Shown: one piece after another, positions 24,654-34,773 of the stretch
Position numbering within the stretch: the first letter of the stretch is position 1
How the letters are laid out: each line of letters begins with the position of its first letter
NCBI GenBank assembly: GCA_902784565.1
Contig: CACZVE010000001.1
Coordinates: forward strand, 1-64,000
DNA: 64,000 nt
Reading direction: 5' to 3'
Source of the DNA: an uncultured Prevotellaceae bacterium
GTDB taxonomy: Bacteria > Bacteroidota > Bacteroidia > Bacteroidales > Bacteroidaceae
Position numbers and translations under genes: made by a program
Notes under the pieces: model-generated
The model's input: the letters and a program-made list of their open reading frames with translations, nothing else
Databases searched by the model: none
Told to the model about the DNA's origin: nothing

Positions 24654-26114
24654 CTACTCTTCAGAGACGATGTCTTCGCCGAACTTTTTGGCTTTCTTCA
24701 GGAACTTGTTCCAGAAACTATTCTCGCGTTTCTCGGCAGCGATACGTTGGCGTTCAGCCTCTTCCTCTTCACGACGCTGGCGTTCTTCTTCCTCCTGCTG
24801 ACGACGACGTTCCTCTTCGGCCTTCTGCTTCTCAGCCTCGGTACGGATGACACCAGCAGGAATCTCACTTGCCTGACGGGCACGAATGGCGCTCGGGGAT
24901 TGTAATTCCCCTCCAGTTCCCGTCTCCTTCTTTTGTTGGGCGAAGAGATCACCGTTGGGATCGATTGTGTTGCCTGCGCAATTGATGTCGCCCTTGGCTA
25001 ACAGACCGAGCACGGTGTTCATCTTACCATCGTGAGCTTTGATGTCCTCGTGGTTGGAACTGATGGTGTGTGTCACGAATTTGGCAATGCGAATCTTGTC
25101 CACATGGGTGTGATTGATAAAAGCCTGTTCGATGTCCTTCATATTGGAACCACCACCAGTCAGGATGATGCCAGCCAGAAGTTTGTCGTAGTAGTCGGAA
25201 GGAATCTGATACCAGACGTTCTCGATGATTTCCTCTAAACGACCCTCCACAATTTCGATGAACTTACGACTCTCCACCTGACGCTCCGCATCGATGGGGT
25301 ATTTCAGGGTGTTGTCAATGTCGTTGTTGTCGGTAAAGGCAGAACCGTACTTCAACAACATCTTCTCTGCGTCGCTCTCCTCCATCTGGAGTGTAGCGAT
25401 ATCCTTGCTGATATTGTTTATGCCAAGAGGAATGACAGCCAGGTGGCGCAGGATGTTCTTGCTGTAGACGGAGACGGTGGTGGTGTCGGCTCCGATATCG
25501 ACAAGGGCACAGCCAGAGCGTTTCTCAGCCTCGGTGAGTACACTGTCGGCTAATGCTAAGGGCGCCAGATACATCTCTGCTACATTGATGCCTGCCACCT
25601 CAAAGCATTTATTGAGGTTACGGTAGAAGGCCTTGCGCTCGAGAATGTTGAGGAAGTTACCCTCTAAACGGGTGGCCTGGATGCCAACGGGGTCGATCTG
25701 ATACTGAGCATCAACCTTGTATTCCTGGACGGCTGCATCGAGAATCTCCTGATCCTGATACTTCATGTTACGGTTGGCATCCATGAGTTCAATGACCATC
25801 TCCTGGGTGATGATGGTATCTGCTGGCAGGTCTTTTGTAATCACATTCCTGACACTGCGAATAGATTGTCCACCTACACCAACATACACCTGGGTGATCT
25901 CAGTCTTCAACTGGTTTTCCAGTTTCTTGAGGATGTTGGTAAGGCATTGTGCGGTCTTGTCGATGTTGTAAACGACACCTTTGCGGATGAATGACGAAGA
26001 GTCTTCCTTGACCACAGCCAGTACGGTGATGCTGCCGTCAAGGTTCTTCTGACCCGCGATACCGGTCATCTTGGATGAACCGAGTTCAATTGCTACGATG
26101 AATTCCTTTGCCAT
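24654..26114 (-). CDS. ftsA: Cell division protein FtsA
   Basis: The 486-residue actin-like ATPase tethers FtsZ to the membrane. AIELGSSKMTGIAG is the first phosphate motif, CALVDIGADTTTVSVY the second, and GIILTGGGSNMKDIE the third. An extra region rich in Glu, Arg and Gln (about residues 410-460) forms a probable helix before the C-terminal amphipathic membrane helix NSFWNKFLKKAKKFGEDI. That linker is longer than in E. coli. The gene is 1 base from ftsQ. Confidence 0.95.
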   Translation of the reverse strand: MAKEFIVAIELGSSKMTGIAGQKNLDGSITVLAVVKEDSSSFIRKGVVYNIDKTAQCLTNILKKLENQLKTEITQVYVGVGGQSIRSVRNVITKDLPADTIITQEMVIELMDANRNMKYQDQEILDAAVQEYKVDAQYQIDPVGIQATRLEGNFLNILERKAFYRNLNKCFEVAGINVAEMYLAPLALADSVLTEAEKRSGCALVDIGADTTTVSVYSKNILRHLAVIPLGINNISKDIATLQMEESDAEKMLLKYGSAFTDNNDIDNTLKYPIDAERQVESRKFIEIVEGRLEEIIENVWYQIPSDYYDKLLAGIILTGGGSNMKDIEQAFINHTHVDKIRIAKFVTHTISSNHEDIKAHDGKMNTVLGLLAKGDINCAGNTIDPNGDLFAQQKKETGTGGELQSPSAIRARQASEIPAGVIRTEAEKQKAEEERRRQQEEEERQRREEEEAERQRIAAEKRENSFWNKFLKKAKKFGEDIVSEE

Positions 26115-26115
26115 A

Positions 26116-26859
26116 TTATTTTTTCTTGCAGATTATCTGATTATCGAATTCCACACTGATATAGGTGTATTTATTCCAGCCGGCCTGGTTCAGACCGTAT
26201 AGGTAGAACTTGCGCAGTCGCTCCAGTTTCCTGGCGATGTTGTTTGGGCTCCCGAGATAGAGAATATGGTCACCGACACGAGGAACCATCTCGATAGAGC
26301 CGTCGGTAAGCACATTGATCTGCACAATTTGACTCTGCCAGAACTTGTCCCTGATGACCTCGTTGGCTGCCTGCGTCAGCGTCTTTTGGGCATATTTCTT
26401 TGTAATCCATCCAGTAGCCACTACCAGGTCGGAGGCAAAATGCGTTTCAGGCAGGATGCTGCCATGGGTGTCGACATAGTAGTTGTCGCCATTGGTTGCC
26501 ATCACGTGCATGATGGGCATACGCTGTTTCAGACTGATACATACATGACCGTTCTGAGCCTTGTAACATTCTGCCTGTTGTACAAAAGGACTTTTCCTAA
26601 GTGCCTCTTCGATGTCACGGGCGTTGACGGACATCATGGGTTGGGCTAATGGGTAGAGACGCTGTCGTTCCAATATTTGTTTGATCTCATTCGCGTTGAG
26701 GAAGCCATCGGGCATCTCGTCATCAATATCGATCTTCACCTCAGAACATACACTGGCTCTCTCAGCGGGCTTGTTGAACGCTGTGACGGCCAGTATGAGA
26801 TAGGCGGCAATGGCGATATCAAATACGACGATGAGGGACTTCTTCCAGTTGAATGACAT
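26116..26859 (-). CDS. ftsQ: Cell division protein FtsQ
   Basis: The 247-residue protein has a short cytoplasmic start, a single membrane segment (about residues 9-28), and a periplasmic region with a POTRA-like part (DEMPDGFLNANEIKQILE) and FtsQ domain. It links early and late division proteins. Position between murC and ftsA supports the name; the sequence is weakly conserved as usual for FtsQ. Confidence 0.85.
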   Translation of the reverse strand: MSFNWKKSLIVVFDIAIAAYLILAVTAFNKPAERASVCSEVKIDIDDEMPDGFLNANEIKQILERQRLYPLAQPMMSVNARDIEEALRKSPFVQQAECYKAQNGHVCISLKQRMPIMHVMATNGDNYYVDTHGSILPETHFASDLVVATGWITKKYAQKTLTQAANEVIRDKFWQSQIVQINVLTDGSIEMVPRVGDHILYLGSPNNIARKLERLRKFYLYGLNQAGWNKYTYISVEFDNQIICKKK

Positions 26860-26867
26860 GCAATTTA

Positions 26868-28241
26868 CTATTTACTATTTAATAATTTGGTGATTTTGGG
26901 TACCATATTGTCGAGGTCGCCAGCACCGAGTACGACGAGTACTTCGAAGTTGTGCGACTTGACGTAATCAAGCACTTGATCCTTGCTGATCATCTCTTTC
27001 TTCACACCCTCTCCCAGATGATCATAGATCAGTTTGGAACTGACACCTTTGATGGGTTCTTCACGGGCAGGGTAGATCTCCGTGAGGATGACCTCGTCGA
27101 GCAGGCTCAGGGCCTCAGCGAACTCCTTGTAGAAGTCACGGGTACGGGTATAGAGGTGCGGTTGGAAGATGGCCGTGATATGCTTGTCCTTGTACAGTTC
27201 ACGGATACTCTTCGCACTTTGGTAGATCTCCTTCGGGTGGTGGGCATAGTCGCTAAGGAAAACCAGACGGTCTGTCTTGATCTTGAAGTCGAAGCGACGG
27301 TCCACGCCACTGTAGGTCTGCATGCCAAATTTCAGTTCCTTGGCCGTACAGCCATTCAATTGTGCCATAGCCATGGCGGCAATGCCATTTTCAATATTGA
27401 TGGGGATGGGCTGTCCCAGTTGGACATTCGACACGCATTCAATAGGCGAGATAAAGTCGAAGGTAATCTCCCCGTTTTCAATACGGATGTTCTCGGCATG
27501 GAAGTCACCCTTGTCGAGACTATAGTCGAAGTGTTTGACACCATCCTGCAAGTTTTCCTTCATTTCCAGATCACGGTGGATAATCAGGGCACCACCAGGC
27601 TGGATGAGTTCCGTGTAATGACGGAAACTCTCCAAATAGGCTTCCTTAGTGCCATAGATATCCAAATGGTCGGGGTCGGTAGAGGTGATGACACTCATCC
27701 AGGGACGGAGCCAGTGGAACGACCTGTCGAACTCGTCGGCTTCGATGACCACGTAATCAGAGTCGGAGAGGATGTAGTTGGTGCCGTAATTCTTGGAGAT
27801 GCCGCCTAAGAAGGCATTACAGTCGAGGTGACTCTGGTGCATGATATGGGCACACATGGTAGAGGTGGTGGTCTTACCGTGTGTGCCTGCCACACAGAGA
27901 CCTTTGTGCATCTGGGTCAAGGTGCCTAAGACTTGAGCCCGTTTCTGGATATCGAAGCCGTTCTCCCGGAAATACTGGAGTTCTTGATGGTTCTCCGGGA
28001 TGGCGGGAGTATAGATGACTAGACAGGACTCTTTTTTCTTGCAGGCATGGGGAATCTCATCGATGTTCTCTTCATAATGGATGAGCATACCCTCCTTTTC
28101 CAGTCTCTTGGTGAGATCGGAAGGTGTCTTATCGTAGCCGGCCACGACCAGACCTTTCTTGATGAAGTAACGGGCAATGGCACTCATACCAATGCCACCG
28201 GCTCCGATGAAATAGACTGCTTTTGTATCTTTGATATTCAT
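26868..28241 (-). CDS. murC: UDP-N-acetylmuramate--L-alanine ligase
   Basis: The 457-residue ligase adds L-alanine to UDP-MurNAc in the cytoplasm. YFIGAGGIGMSAIARY is the UDP-binding start and GTHGKTTTSTMCAHI is the ATP loop; SDYAHHPKEI follows in the C-terminal domain. The start is ATG 28241; the open frame extends upstream through a tandem repeat overlapping the murG end but has no family similarity there. Confidence 0.96.
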   Translation of the reverse strand: MNIKDTKAVYFIGAGGIGMSAIARYFIKKGLVVAGYDKTPSDLTKRLEKEGMLIHYEENIDEIPHACKKKESCLVIYTPAIPENHQELQYFRENGFDIQKRAQVLGTLTQMHKGLCVAGTHGKTTTSTMCAHIMHQSHLDCNAFLGGISKNYGTNYILSDSDYVVIEADEFDRSFHWLRPWMSVITSTDPDHLDIYGTKEAYLESFRHYTELIQPGGALIIHRDLEMKENLQDGVKHFDYSLDKGDFHAENIRIENGEITFDFISPIECVSNVQLGQPIPINIENGIAAMAMAQLNGCTAKELKFGMQTYSGVDRRFDFKIKTDRLVFLSDYAHHPKEIYQSAKSIRELYKDKHITAIFQPHLYTRTRDFYKEFAEALSLLDEVILTEIYPAREEPIKGVSSKLIYDHLGEGVKKEMISKDQVLDYVKSHNFEVLVVLGAGDLDNMVPKITKLLNSK

Positions 28242-28279
28242 GGGTTGAATGGGTCTAATGGGTTGAATGGGTTTGATGG
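28242..28279. repeat. TTGAATGGG tandem repeat at the murG/murC junction
   Basis: GGGTTGAAT, GGGTCTAAT, GGGTTGAAT, GGGTTTGAT and GGG run in tandem. The repeat reaches into the last codons of murG (28255 onward), so the final residues of MurG are encoded by it. Confidence 0.8.
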
Positions 28280-29379
28280 GTGAGGGCGAGGACCTCCTGG
28301 GCGATGATGTTGGCAGAATCGGGAAGGGCGAGTTTGAGGACATTCTCGCTGAGCGATTTGAGTTTCTGCGCATCCTGAACCGTCTCGATGGCGAGGGGCA
28401 GGAGGGTGGCGGGTGCTTCGGCATCCTTCACGTAAAGGGCCGCGTCCTTATTGGCCAGGGCGAGGGCATTCTTCGTCTGGTGGTCTTCCGCCACATTGGG
28501 GCTGGGTACGAGGATGACGGGTTTGCCGATGAGACAGAACTCGGAAATACTGCTGGCACCTGCACGGCTGATGACCAGATCGGCAGCCTTGTAAGCGGCT
28601 CCCATATCGGTGATGAAGTCGGTGACTTTCAGATTCGGGATATCCTGACCCTCCAGTTGCTTCTGAATGGATTCATAATAGTACTTACCTGTCTGCCAGA
28701 CAAACTGGATGTCGCTCTCCTTGATGAGATCGAGGTGCTGTAGGACACTCTCGTTGATGGTCCTGGCACCAAGGCTGCCACCGACGAGAAGGATGGTCTT
28801 CTTGGAGGGGTCGAATCCTAGACTACGCACGGCATCTTCGCGGGTGATGGTCGTTTCCAACAGCGTCTGACGTACAGGATTACCTGTAAGCATAATCTTC
28901 TCGGCGGGGAAGAAACGTTCCATGCCTTCGTAGGCCACACAGATCTTGGCTGCTTTTTTGGAAAGAGTCTTGTTGGCGAGACCGGCATAACTGTTCTGCT
29001 CCTGAAGCAAAGTGGGGATGCCCAGACTGTTGGCTGCGCCTAAGGCCGCACTGCTGGCATAGCCGCCAACACCGACAGCCACCTGGGGACGGAACTGCTT
29101 GAGAATCTTCTTGGCCTGCCACTTGCTCTTCAGATAGTCGATGGCCACGCCAATATTGGCGGGTTTCCATAGTGGACGGAAGAATCCGCGAATGGGCAGG
29201 CCCTTGATCTCATAGCCTGCTGCCGGGACACGCTGCATCTCCATGCGTCCCAAGGCACCAATAAACAAGATCTTGGCATCAGGACGCAAGACCTTGATGG
29301 CATTGGCAATGCTGACGGCTGGGAAGATATGTCCCCCGGTACCGCCTCCACTGATGATGACTCTCAACTCTTTCTCCAT
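28255..29379 (-). CDS. murG: MurG, lipid II-forming GlcNAc transferase
   Basis: The 374-residue GT28 enzyme adds GlcNAc to lipid I on the inner face of the membrane to give lipid II. The N-terminal glycine-rich ISGGGTGGHIFPAVSIA binds the lipid phosphate, and VVGVGGYASS, GGSLGAR and SRAGASSISEF-like motifs form the nucleotide site. A -7 box just upstream (29404-29411) gives a second entry point into the dcw operon. The last residues (THQTHSTH) come from a tandem repeat. Confidence 0.96.
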   Translation of the reverse strand: MEKELRVIISGGGTGGHIFPAVSIANAIKVLRPDAKILFIGALGRMEMQRVPAAGYEIKGLPIRGFFRPLWKPANIGVAIDYLKSKWQAKKILKQFRPQVAVGVGGYASSAALGAANSLGIPTLLQEQNSYAGLANKTLSKKAAKICVAYEGMERFFPAEKIMLTGNPVRQTLLETTITREDAVRSLGFDPSKKTILLVGGSLGARTINESVLQHLDLIKESDIQFVWQTGKYYYESIQKQLEGQDIPNLKVTDFITDMGAAYKAADLVISRAGASSISEFCLIGKPVILVPSPNVAEDHQTKNALALANKDAALYVKDAEAPATLLPLAIETVQDAQKLKSLSENVLKLALPDSANIIAQEVLALTHQTHSTH

Positions 29380-29403
29380 ACCTTATTTATATATAATGGT
29401 GTG

Positions 29404-29411
29404 CAAAGTTA
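29404..29411 (-). promoter_or_regulatory. Internal -7 box TAACTTTG before murG
   Basis: The minus strand reads TAACTTTG in the 36-base ftsW-murG gap, 25 bases before the murG ATG. It may allow murG, murC, ftsQ, ftsA and ftsZ to be transcribed apart from the upstream cluster. Confidence 0.6.
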
Positions 29412-29415
29412 CAAA

Positions 29416-30669
29416 TTATATTTCGTTTATCGGCATGTTCTGCCCTCTTTTTTTTGCAGAACGGCTAACACTTAACATGGCTCCGATATAAGCACAGTTG
29501 ATGATGGTCGATGTGCCACCTCGGGAGATAAGAGGCAAAGGCTGACCCGTGACAGGTGCGATGCCCACTGCCACCATCATGTTAAACGTGGCCTGGATGA
29601 CCAGCATCAGGGCTAAGCCCATGACCAGGAATGCCGGGAAATTATTCTCACAACGACTGGCGATGCGGGCTGCCCGATAGAGTAGGACAATATATAGGAA
29701 GGCCACAAAGGCCGCTCCGAGAATGCCTAACTCCTCGATGATAATCACGTAGATGAAGTCGCTGAAAGCCTGAGGAAGGAAGTCACGCTCCACCGACTTA
29801 CCCGGACCTTTGCCGATGATGTTGCTTCCGACAATAGCGATGTTCGCATGAGCCACCTGGGCGTCTTTGTCGAGGTCGTAGTCCTCGGGAGCCACGTCTT
29901 TCTTGTTCAGGTGCTTGTCGATACGACCTTTCCAGGTACTAAAACGGTGAAGGAACGTGGTCTTTTTCTTGGTGTCCTTCTTGACCTCGCCATTGACAAT
30001 GGCCTCTGTCTGGGTTTCCCCGCCCTCGCTATTTTCAAAACTGCCTAACAGATAAATCGAGCCGATGAACAGAATCAGGAGGATAACACCGGCACCTACG
30101 AACTTGCCTAACTGCGTCAGCGGTACCCGTCCGATGAACATCATCAGGAAGATGACTGCCAGGATGAGGGCGGCTGTAGAGAGGTTCTCCAATCCGATGA
30201 GCAGACAGAAAGGCAGAATGATGATGAGTATATATTTAAAGGCCCTTTTGTCGGCTCCGTCATCCCGTTGCATGGCACTGAGAATCTGGGCCGTGACCAG
30301 TACCATCGTACCCTTGGCAATCTCGGATGGCTGGAATTTCAGACCGAGGAGACTGATCCAGCGACCCGCATCGTTGGTCTTCTCTCCGAAGAGAAGTACC
30401 CAGAGGAGCATGATGACGGAGATAAGCAACAGTCCTGGTGTGGCTAGTTTGAAGAAGCGACAGGGAACGTTCAGGATGAGAATGGCCACACCGACGCCTA
30501 CCAAGATCTTCCAGGTATGTCCGATGATGGGTCCCAGATAGTCCTGACTCTTGTAGGTCAGCGTGCTGGAGGCAGAAAAAACCTCCACAACACTGATCAG
30601 GCACAAGAACAGCATCACCATCCAGATGACCTTGTCTCCCTTAAACAGATTTCCTAATTTCTTATTCAT
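29416..30669 (-). CDS. ftsW: FtsW, septal peptidoglycan polymerase (SEDS)
   Basis: The 417-residue membrane protein has about ten membrane segments and polymerises lipid II at the septum with FtsI. The C-terminal PVTGQPLPLISRGGTS is the SEDS signature. An unusually long charged insert (about residues 205-260, ENSEGGETQTEAIVNGEVKK) lies in an extracytoplasmic loop. It overlaps murD by 4 bases. Confidence 0.95.
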   Translation of the reverse strand: MNKKLGNLFKGDKVIWMVMLFLCLISVVEVFSASSTLTYKSQDYLGPIIGHTWKILVGVGVAILILNVPCRFFKLATPGLLLISVIMLLWVLLFGEKTNDAGRWISLLGLKFQPSEIAKGTMVLVTAQILSAMQRDDGADKRAFKYILIIILPFCLLIGLENLSTAALILAVIFLMMFIGRVPLTQLGKFVGAGVILLILFIGSIYLLGSFENSEGGETQTEAIVNGEVKKDTKKKTTFLHRFSTWKGRIDKHLNKKDVAPEDYDLDKDAQVAHANIAIVGSNIIGKGPGKSVERDFLPQAFSDFIYVIIIEELGILGAAFVAFLYIVLLYRAARIASRCENNFPAFLVMGLALMLVIQATFNMMVAVGIAPVTGQPLPLISRGGTSTIINCAYIGAMLSVSRSAKKRGQNMPINEI

Positions 30670-32000
30670 AAATTCCTAGCCAATTCCTTAAATTGCTCAC
30701 CGCGGTCTTCCATATTCTTGAAGAGGTCGAAGGAAGCGCAACAGGGACTCAGTAGCACGGTCTCACCAGGCTGGGCCATCTCATAGCAGGCTGCCACGCA
30801 ATCCTTCATGGAGTGCGTGTCTCTGACGGGGATACCCAGACTGTCGAAATTATCATGCAGTTTTTGATTGTCGGCACCGAGGTAGACAATGCCAGAGCAT
30901 TTTTCCTTCACCAACGGTTTGATGGGGTCATAGTCGTTGCCCTTGTCCTTGCCGCCGATGATGAGGATGACCTTGGTTTTCATGGCTTCCAAGGCATACC
31001 AGCATGCATCGACATTCGTGGCCTTGGAGTCGTTGATATATTGTACGCCACGTACCATACATACTTTCTCTAATCGGTGCTCCACCCCGGGGAAGTCGCT
31101 CAGGCACTTACGGATTTCCTCTTTCTTGATACCGGCGATATCGGCAGCGATACCGGCGGCGAGAGAGTTGTAGATGTTATGCTTGCCCGTCAGACTGAGA
31201 CTCTCTTGTTCCATATTGAAAGGCTCAGGCTTCTCAATCTTGTATTGCCCTTCCTCGATATAACCGATAACACCCTTTTCCTTTAGTTCGGCAAATGGAT
31301 ATTGGATGGCGCGGATATCGTATTTCTCCAGTTCTTTCTTGATGATGGGGTCGTCGGCCCAGTAGATGAAAGCATCGTCGCCGGTCTGGTTTTGGATGAT
31401 GCGCATCTTAGCGTCAACGTAGTTCTGCATCTTAAAGTCATAACGATCCAGATGGTCGGGTGTGATGTTCAATAGGATGGCGATGTTAGCACGGAAATCA
31501 TACATGTTGTCGAGTTGGAAAGAACTCAGTTCGATGATGTAGTATTCGTGAGGATCCTCAGCCACCTGTAGGGCGAGTGAGTTACCGATATTACCAGCCA
31601 GTCCGACATCATAACCTGCATCCTTGAAGATATGGTAGATGAGCGAAGTGGTCGTGGTCTTACCGTTAGAGCCGGTAATACAGATCATCTTGGAGTGGGT
31701 GTAACGACCAGCAAACTCAATCTCACTGATGATATGGATGCCCTTCTCCTCGGCGTTTCTGACCATTGGGGCTGTCTCAGGGATGCCTGGACTCTTGATG
31801 ATCTCATCGGCATTGAGAATCTTTTCTTCTGTATGTTGACCTTCCTCCCACTCGATACCGTGGTCATCGAGCATCTTCTTATATTTGTCGGCTATCTTTG
31901 ACATGTCTGACACAAACACATCGAAGCCTTCTTTTTGGGCCAGGACGGCGGCACCTGCACCGCTTTCGCCTGCTCCTAATATCACGATTCTCTTTTTCAT
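30666..32000 (-). CDS. murD: UDP-MurNAc-L-Ala--D-glutamate ligase
   Basis: The 444-residue ligase adds D-glutamate to the growing wall precursor. It begins RIVILGAGESGAGAAVLA, has the ATP loop ITGSNGKTTTTSLIYHI, and the central NITPDHLDRY and NDSKATNVDACWYAL motifs. It sits 3 bases after mraY and overlaps ftsW. Confidence 0.96.
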   Translation of the reverse strand: MKKRIVILGAGESGAGAAVLAQKEGFDVFVSDMSKIADKYKKMLDDHGIEWEEGQHTEEKILNADEIIKSPGIPETAPMVRNAEEKGIHIISEIEFAGRYTHSKMICITGSNGKTTTTSLIYHIFKDAGYDVGLAGNIGNSLALQVAEDPHEYYIIELSSFQLDNMYDFRANIAILLNITPDHLDRYDFKMQNYVDAKMRIIQNQTGDDAFIYWADDPIIKKELEKYDIRAIQYPFAELKEKGVIGYIEEGQYKIEKPEPFNMEQESLSLTGKHNIYNSLAAGIAADIAGIKKEEIRKCLSDFPGVEHRLEKVCMVRGVQYINDSKATNVDACWYALEAMKTKVILIIGGKDKGNDYDPIKPLVKEKCSGIVYLGADNQKLHDNFDSLGIPVRDTHSMKDCVAACYEMAQPGETVLLSPCCASFDLFKNMEDRGEQFKELARNL

Positions 32001-32003
32001 ATT

Positions 32004-33275
32004 CTATCTTATCTTCAATGTAATAATAGTCAGGGCGGCCAGAATAATGGTTGTGATCCAGAAACGGATGGTAATCTTCGACTCATGGAACGGACGATGG
32101 GGCCAGCCTTTCAAGATATAGGTGCTTGTTGCATCCAACTGAGAGTTGAGTTTGCGGAAATTATCGTGGATGGGTGTAGCGCGGAACACGCGGACACGCT
32201 TTCCCTTACGCTTCTGAATCTTAAACCATTGTGTCTGGATGATGACACTGAGGCTCTCCACGAAGAAGATGCCGCAGAGGATGGGTAATAACAATTCCTT
32301 ATGGATGATAACGGCACACACACCAATGATGCCGCCGATGGTTAAGGAGCCCGTGTCGCCCATAAACACCTGAGCAGGGAAGGCGTTATACCACAGGAAA
32401 CCGATCATGGCACCTACGAAAGCACAGAGGAAAATCACCAGTTCCTCAGAATGCGGGATATACATGAGGTCGAAATAGGAGGCGTATCCGATATGAGATG
32501 AAACGTAGGCCAGGATGCCTAAGGCTACGCCTATGATAGCAGAATTGCCTGCACACATACCATCCATGCCATCGTTAAGGTTGGCGCCATTACTGACAGC
32601 CGTTACCACCAAGATGGTCATCAGGACAAAGAGCACCCATCCAGCAGCCACCTTATATTTGCCTAAGAAACTCAGTACTTCTGAGTAGTTCAGGTTGTGG
32701 TTCTTCACAAAGGGGATGGTGGTATGAAGCGACTTGGTTGCTTCCTGTTTATGCTTGACCACAATCTCCTGGTTCTGTTGCTGGACATTGACATTCTCGC
32801 GCACAACGACATCCGGACTGAGCCAGAGGGTCAGTCCGACAATGAAACCGATACTAATCTGCCCGACAATCTTATATTTGCCTTTTAGTCCCTCTTTGTT
32901 GCGTCTGAAAATCTTGATGTAGTCGTCGAGGAATCCCAGGAACCCTAACCACAGGGTGGTGACAACCATTAAGATCAGATAGATGTTACGGATACGTCCG
33001 AACAAGAGTACGGGTATGAGGATACTGACAATGATAATGATACCGCCCATGGTGGGAACTCCCTTCTTCTCAACACCGAAAGGATCGATCTCCGGATCGC
33101 GTTCTGTCTCGAAGATCTTCCGACGTTTCATCCATTTGATGAACTTCTCACCAAACCAGGCGGAGATCAACAAAGAGAAAATCAGTGTTAGCAGTGAACG
33201 GAATGAGATGTAGGCCCACATGTGCGAGCCCGGGATATTGTACTGCTCTAAGAATCTAAAGAAATAATATAGCAT
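32004..33275 (-). CDS. mraY: MraY, phospho-MurNAc-pentapeptide translocase
   Basis: The 423-residue integral membrane enzyme moves phospho-MurNAc-pentapeptide to undecaprenyl phosphate, making lipid I. Ten or so membrane segments are visible, with catalytic motifs LGFLDDYIKI, NGANLNDGMDGMCAG and MGDTGSLTIGG. A soluble insert of about 60 residues (near 165-205, ENVNVQQQNQEIV) is longer than in E. coli and is found in Bacteroidales proteins. Confidence 0.96.
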   Translation of the reverse strand: MLYYFFRFLEQYNIPGSHMWAYISFRSLLTLIFSLLISAWFGEKFIKWMKRRKIFETERDPEIDPFGVEKKGVPTMGGIIIIVSILIPVLLFGRIRNIYLILMVVTTLWLGFLGFLDDYIKIFRRNKEGLKGKYKIVGQISIGFIVGLTLWLSPDVVVRENVNVQQQNQEIVVKHKQEATKSLHTTIPFVKNHNLNYSEVLSFLGKYKVAAGWVLFVLMTILVVTAVSNGANLNDGMDGMCAGNSAIIGVALGILAYVSSHIGYASYFDLMYIPHSEELVIFLCAFVGAMIGFLWYNAFPAQVFMGDTGSLTIGGIIGVCAVIIHKELLLPILCGIFFVESLSVIIQTQWFKIQKRKGKRVRVFRATPIHDNFRKLNSQLDATSTYILKGWPHRPFHESKITIRFWITTIILAALTIITLKIR

Positions 33276-33278
33276 AAC

Positions 33279-33305
33279 GATTCACTTTTCACGATTCACT
33301 TTTCA
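33279..33305. repeat. TTTCAC repeat between murE and mraY
   Basis: Units of CGATTCACTTTTCA repeat twice across the 20-base gap and into the last codons of murE. Confidence 0.7.
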
Positions 33306-34753
33306 CTTCCAAAGATTTCTCTGACAACCTCTTTGTCATCGAAATGGTGCTTAACACCTTTGATTTCCTGATAGTCCTCATGTCCCTTGCCGGCAATGAG
33401 GATGACATCACCCTTTTCGGCCATCATACAGGCCGTGCGGATGGCTTCTCGGCGGTCAACAATGCTGACCACTTTTTTCATCTGTCGGGCATCAAGACCT
33501 GCCAACATGTCGTTGATGATATCCTGAGGCTCCTCGAAACGGGGATTGTCGGAGGTGATGATGACCCGGTCACTTTGTTTCACGGCCTCTTGAGCCATCA
33601 AGGGACGTTTGCCTTTGTCTCGATTTCCGCCGGCACCACAGACGGTGATGACCTTCCCCTTTCCATCAAGTACTTCATGAATGGCTTTCAGCACATTCTC
33701 CAAAGCATCAGGGGTGTGGGCATAATCGACGACGGCTGTATATCCCTCGGGTGAACGAATGGGCTCTAGACGTCCATTGACGCTTTTGAGCGTACTTAAC
33801 ACCACGAGGATGTCTTCTGGTTTTTTACCTAGCATGACGGCTGCCCCATAGACAGCCAATAAGTTGCTGACATTGAATTTGCCAATGAACTGAACGCCAA
33901 CCTCACGGCCGTCGATATCAAGATACATCCCCTCGAAGTGACATTCGATGATCTTTGCCTTGAAGTCGGCCATGGACCGGATGGAATAGGTCTTTACTTG
34001 AGCCTTTGTATTCTGTACCATAAACAGGCCGTTCTTATCGTCGGCGTTGGTGACGGCAAAGGCATCTTTTTCCAGTCCGTCGAAGAAGGCTTTCTTGGCA
34101 TCACGGTAGTTCTCGAGGGTCTTGTGGTAATCGAGATGGTCGCGGGTGAGGTTGGTAAAGAGACCTCCCTTGAATTTCAGACCGCCAATACGCTTCTGGG
34201 CGATGGCGTGACTGGAGCATTCCATAAAGGCATATTCGCAGCCAGCCTCCACCATCTGTGCCAGTAACTGGTTCAGTTCGATGGGATCGGGGGTGGTATG
34301 GCTGGTGGGGATGGCCTCACCCTCTATATAGTTGCAGACGGTGGAGAGCAGACCGCACTTGTGTCCAAACTGGCGGAACATATTATATAATAAGGTGGCG
34401 ATAGTAGTCTTGCCGTTGGTGCCAGTGACGCCGACCAGTGTGAGTTTTCTGGACGGATCTCCATAGAACTGCGTGGCCACCTCGCCAACACAATCTTCTG
34501 TCGACTTAACGACGATATAGGTAACTCCTGACTCCCGCTTGTCGGGGAAGTGTTCGCACAGGACTGCCACGGCTCCCTGCTCAATGGCTTTGGGGATGTA
34601 ATTGTGACCGTCCGTCTGTGTACCGGGAATAGCCACGAAGAGATGGCCTTCTTTGATTTGCCGGGAATCAATGTTTACCCCTGCAATCTCTCTGTCCAGG
34701 TCGCCGATAACATTCAGCACCTCCACATTCTTCAATAATACCTTTAACTCCAT
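33296..34753 (-). CDS. murE: MurE, UDP-MurNAc-tripeptide synthetase (meso-DAP type)
   Basis: The 485-residue ligase adds the third amino acid of the wall peptide. It carries [16 protein letters not shown] for ATP. The motif [10 protein letters not shown] contains DNPR, diagnostic for enzymes using meso-diaminopimelate. The ATG at 34753 was chosen over an in-frame TTG at 34762. It is 20 bases from ftsI. Confidence 0.96.
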   Translation of the reverse strand: MELKVLLKNVEVLNVIGDLDREIAGVNIDSRQIKEGHLFVAIPGTQTDGHNYIPKAIEQGAVAVLCEHFPDKRESGVTYIVVKSTEDCVGEVATQFYGDPSRKLTLVGVTGTNGKTTIATLLYNMFRQFGHKCGLLSTVCNYIEGEAIPTSHTTPDPIELNQLLAQMVEAGCEYAFMECSSHAIAQKRIGGLKFKGGLFTNLTRDHLDYHKTLENYRDAKKAFFDGLEKDAFAVTNADDKNGLFMVQNTKAQVKTYSIRSMADFKAKIIECHFEGMYLDIDGREVGVQFIGKFNVSNLLAVYGAAVMLGKKPEDILVVLSTLKSVNGRLEPIRSPEGYTAVVDYAHTPDALENVLKAIHEVLDGKGKVITVCGAGGNRDKGKRPLMAQEAVKQSDRVIITSDNPRFEEPQDIINDMLAGLDARQMKKVVSIVDRREAIRTACMMAEKGDVILIAGKGHEDYQEIKGVKHHFDDKEVVREIFGSEK

Positions 34754-34773
34754 ATGCTTCAAACTTCTTCAAA

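Noticed and set aside
28242..28424. N-terminal extension of murC of 61 codons
   Set aside because: It is rich in Pro, Ser and Arg, lies in the murG end and a tandem repeat, and has no match to MurC, which begins at 28241.
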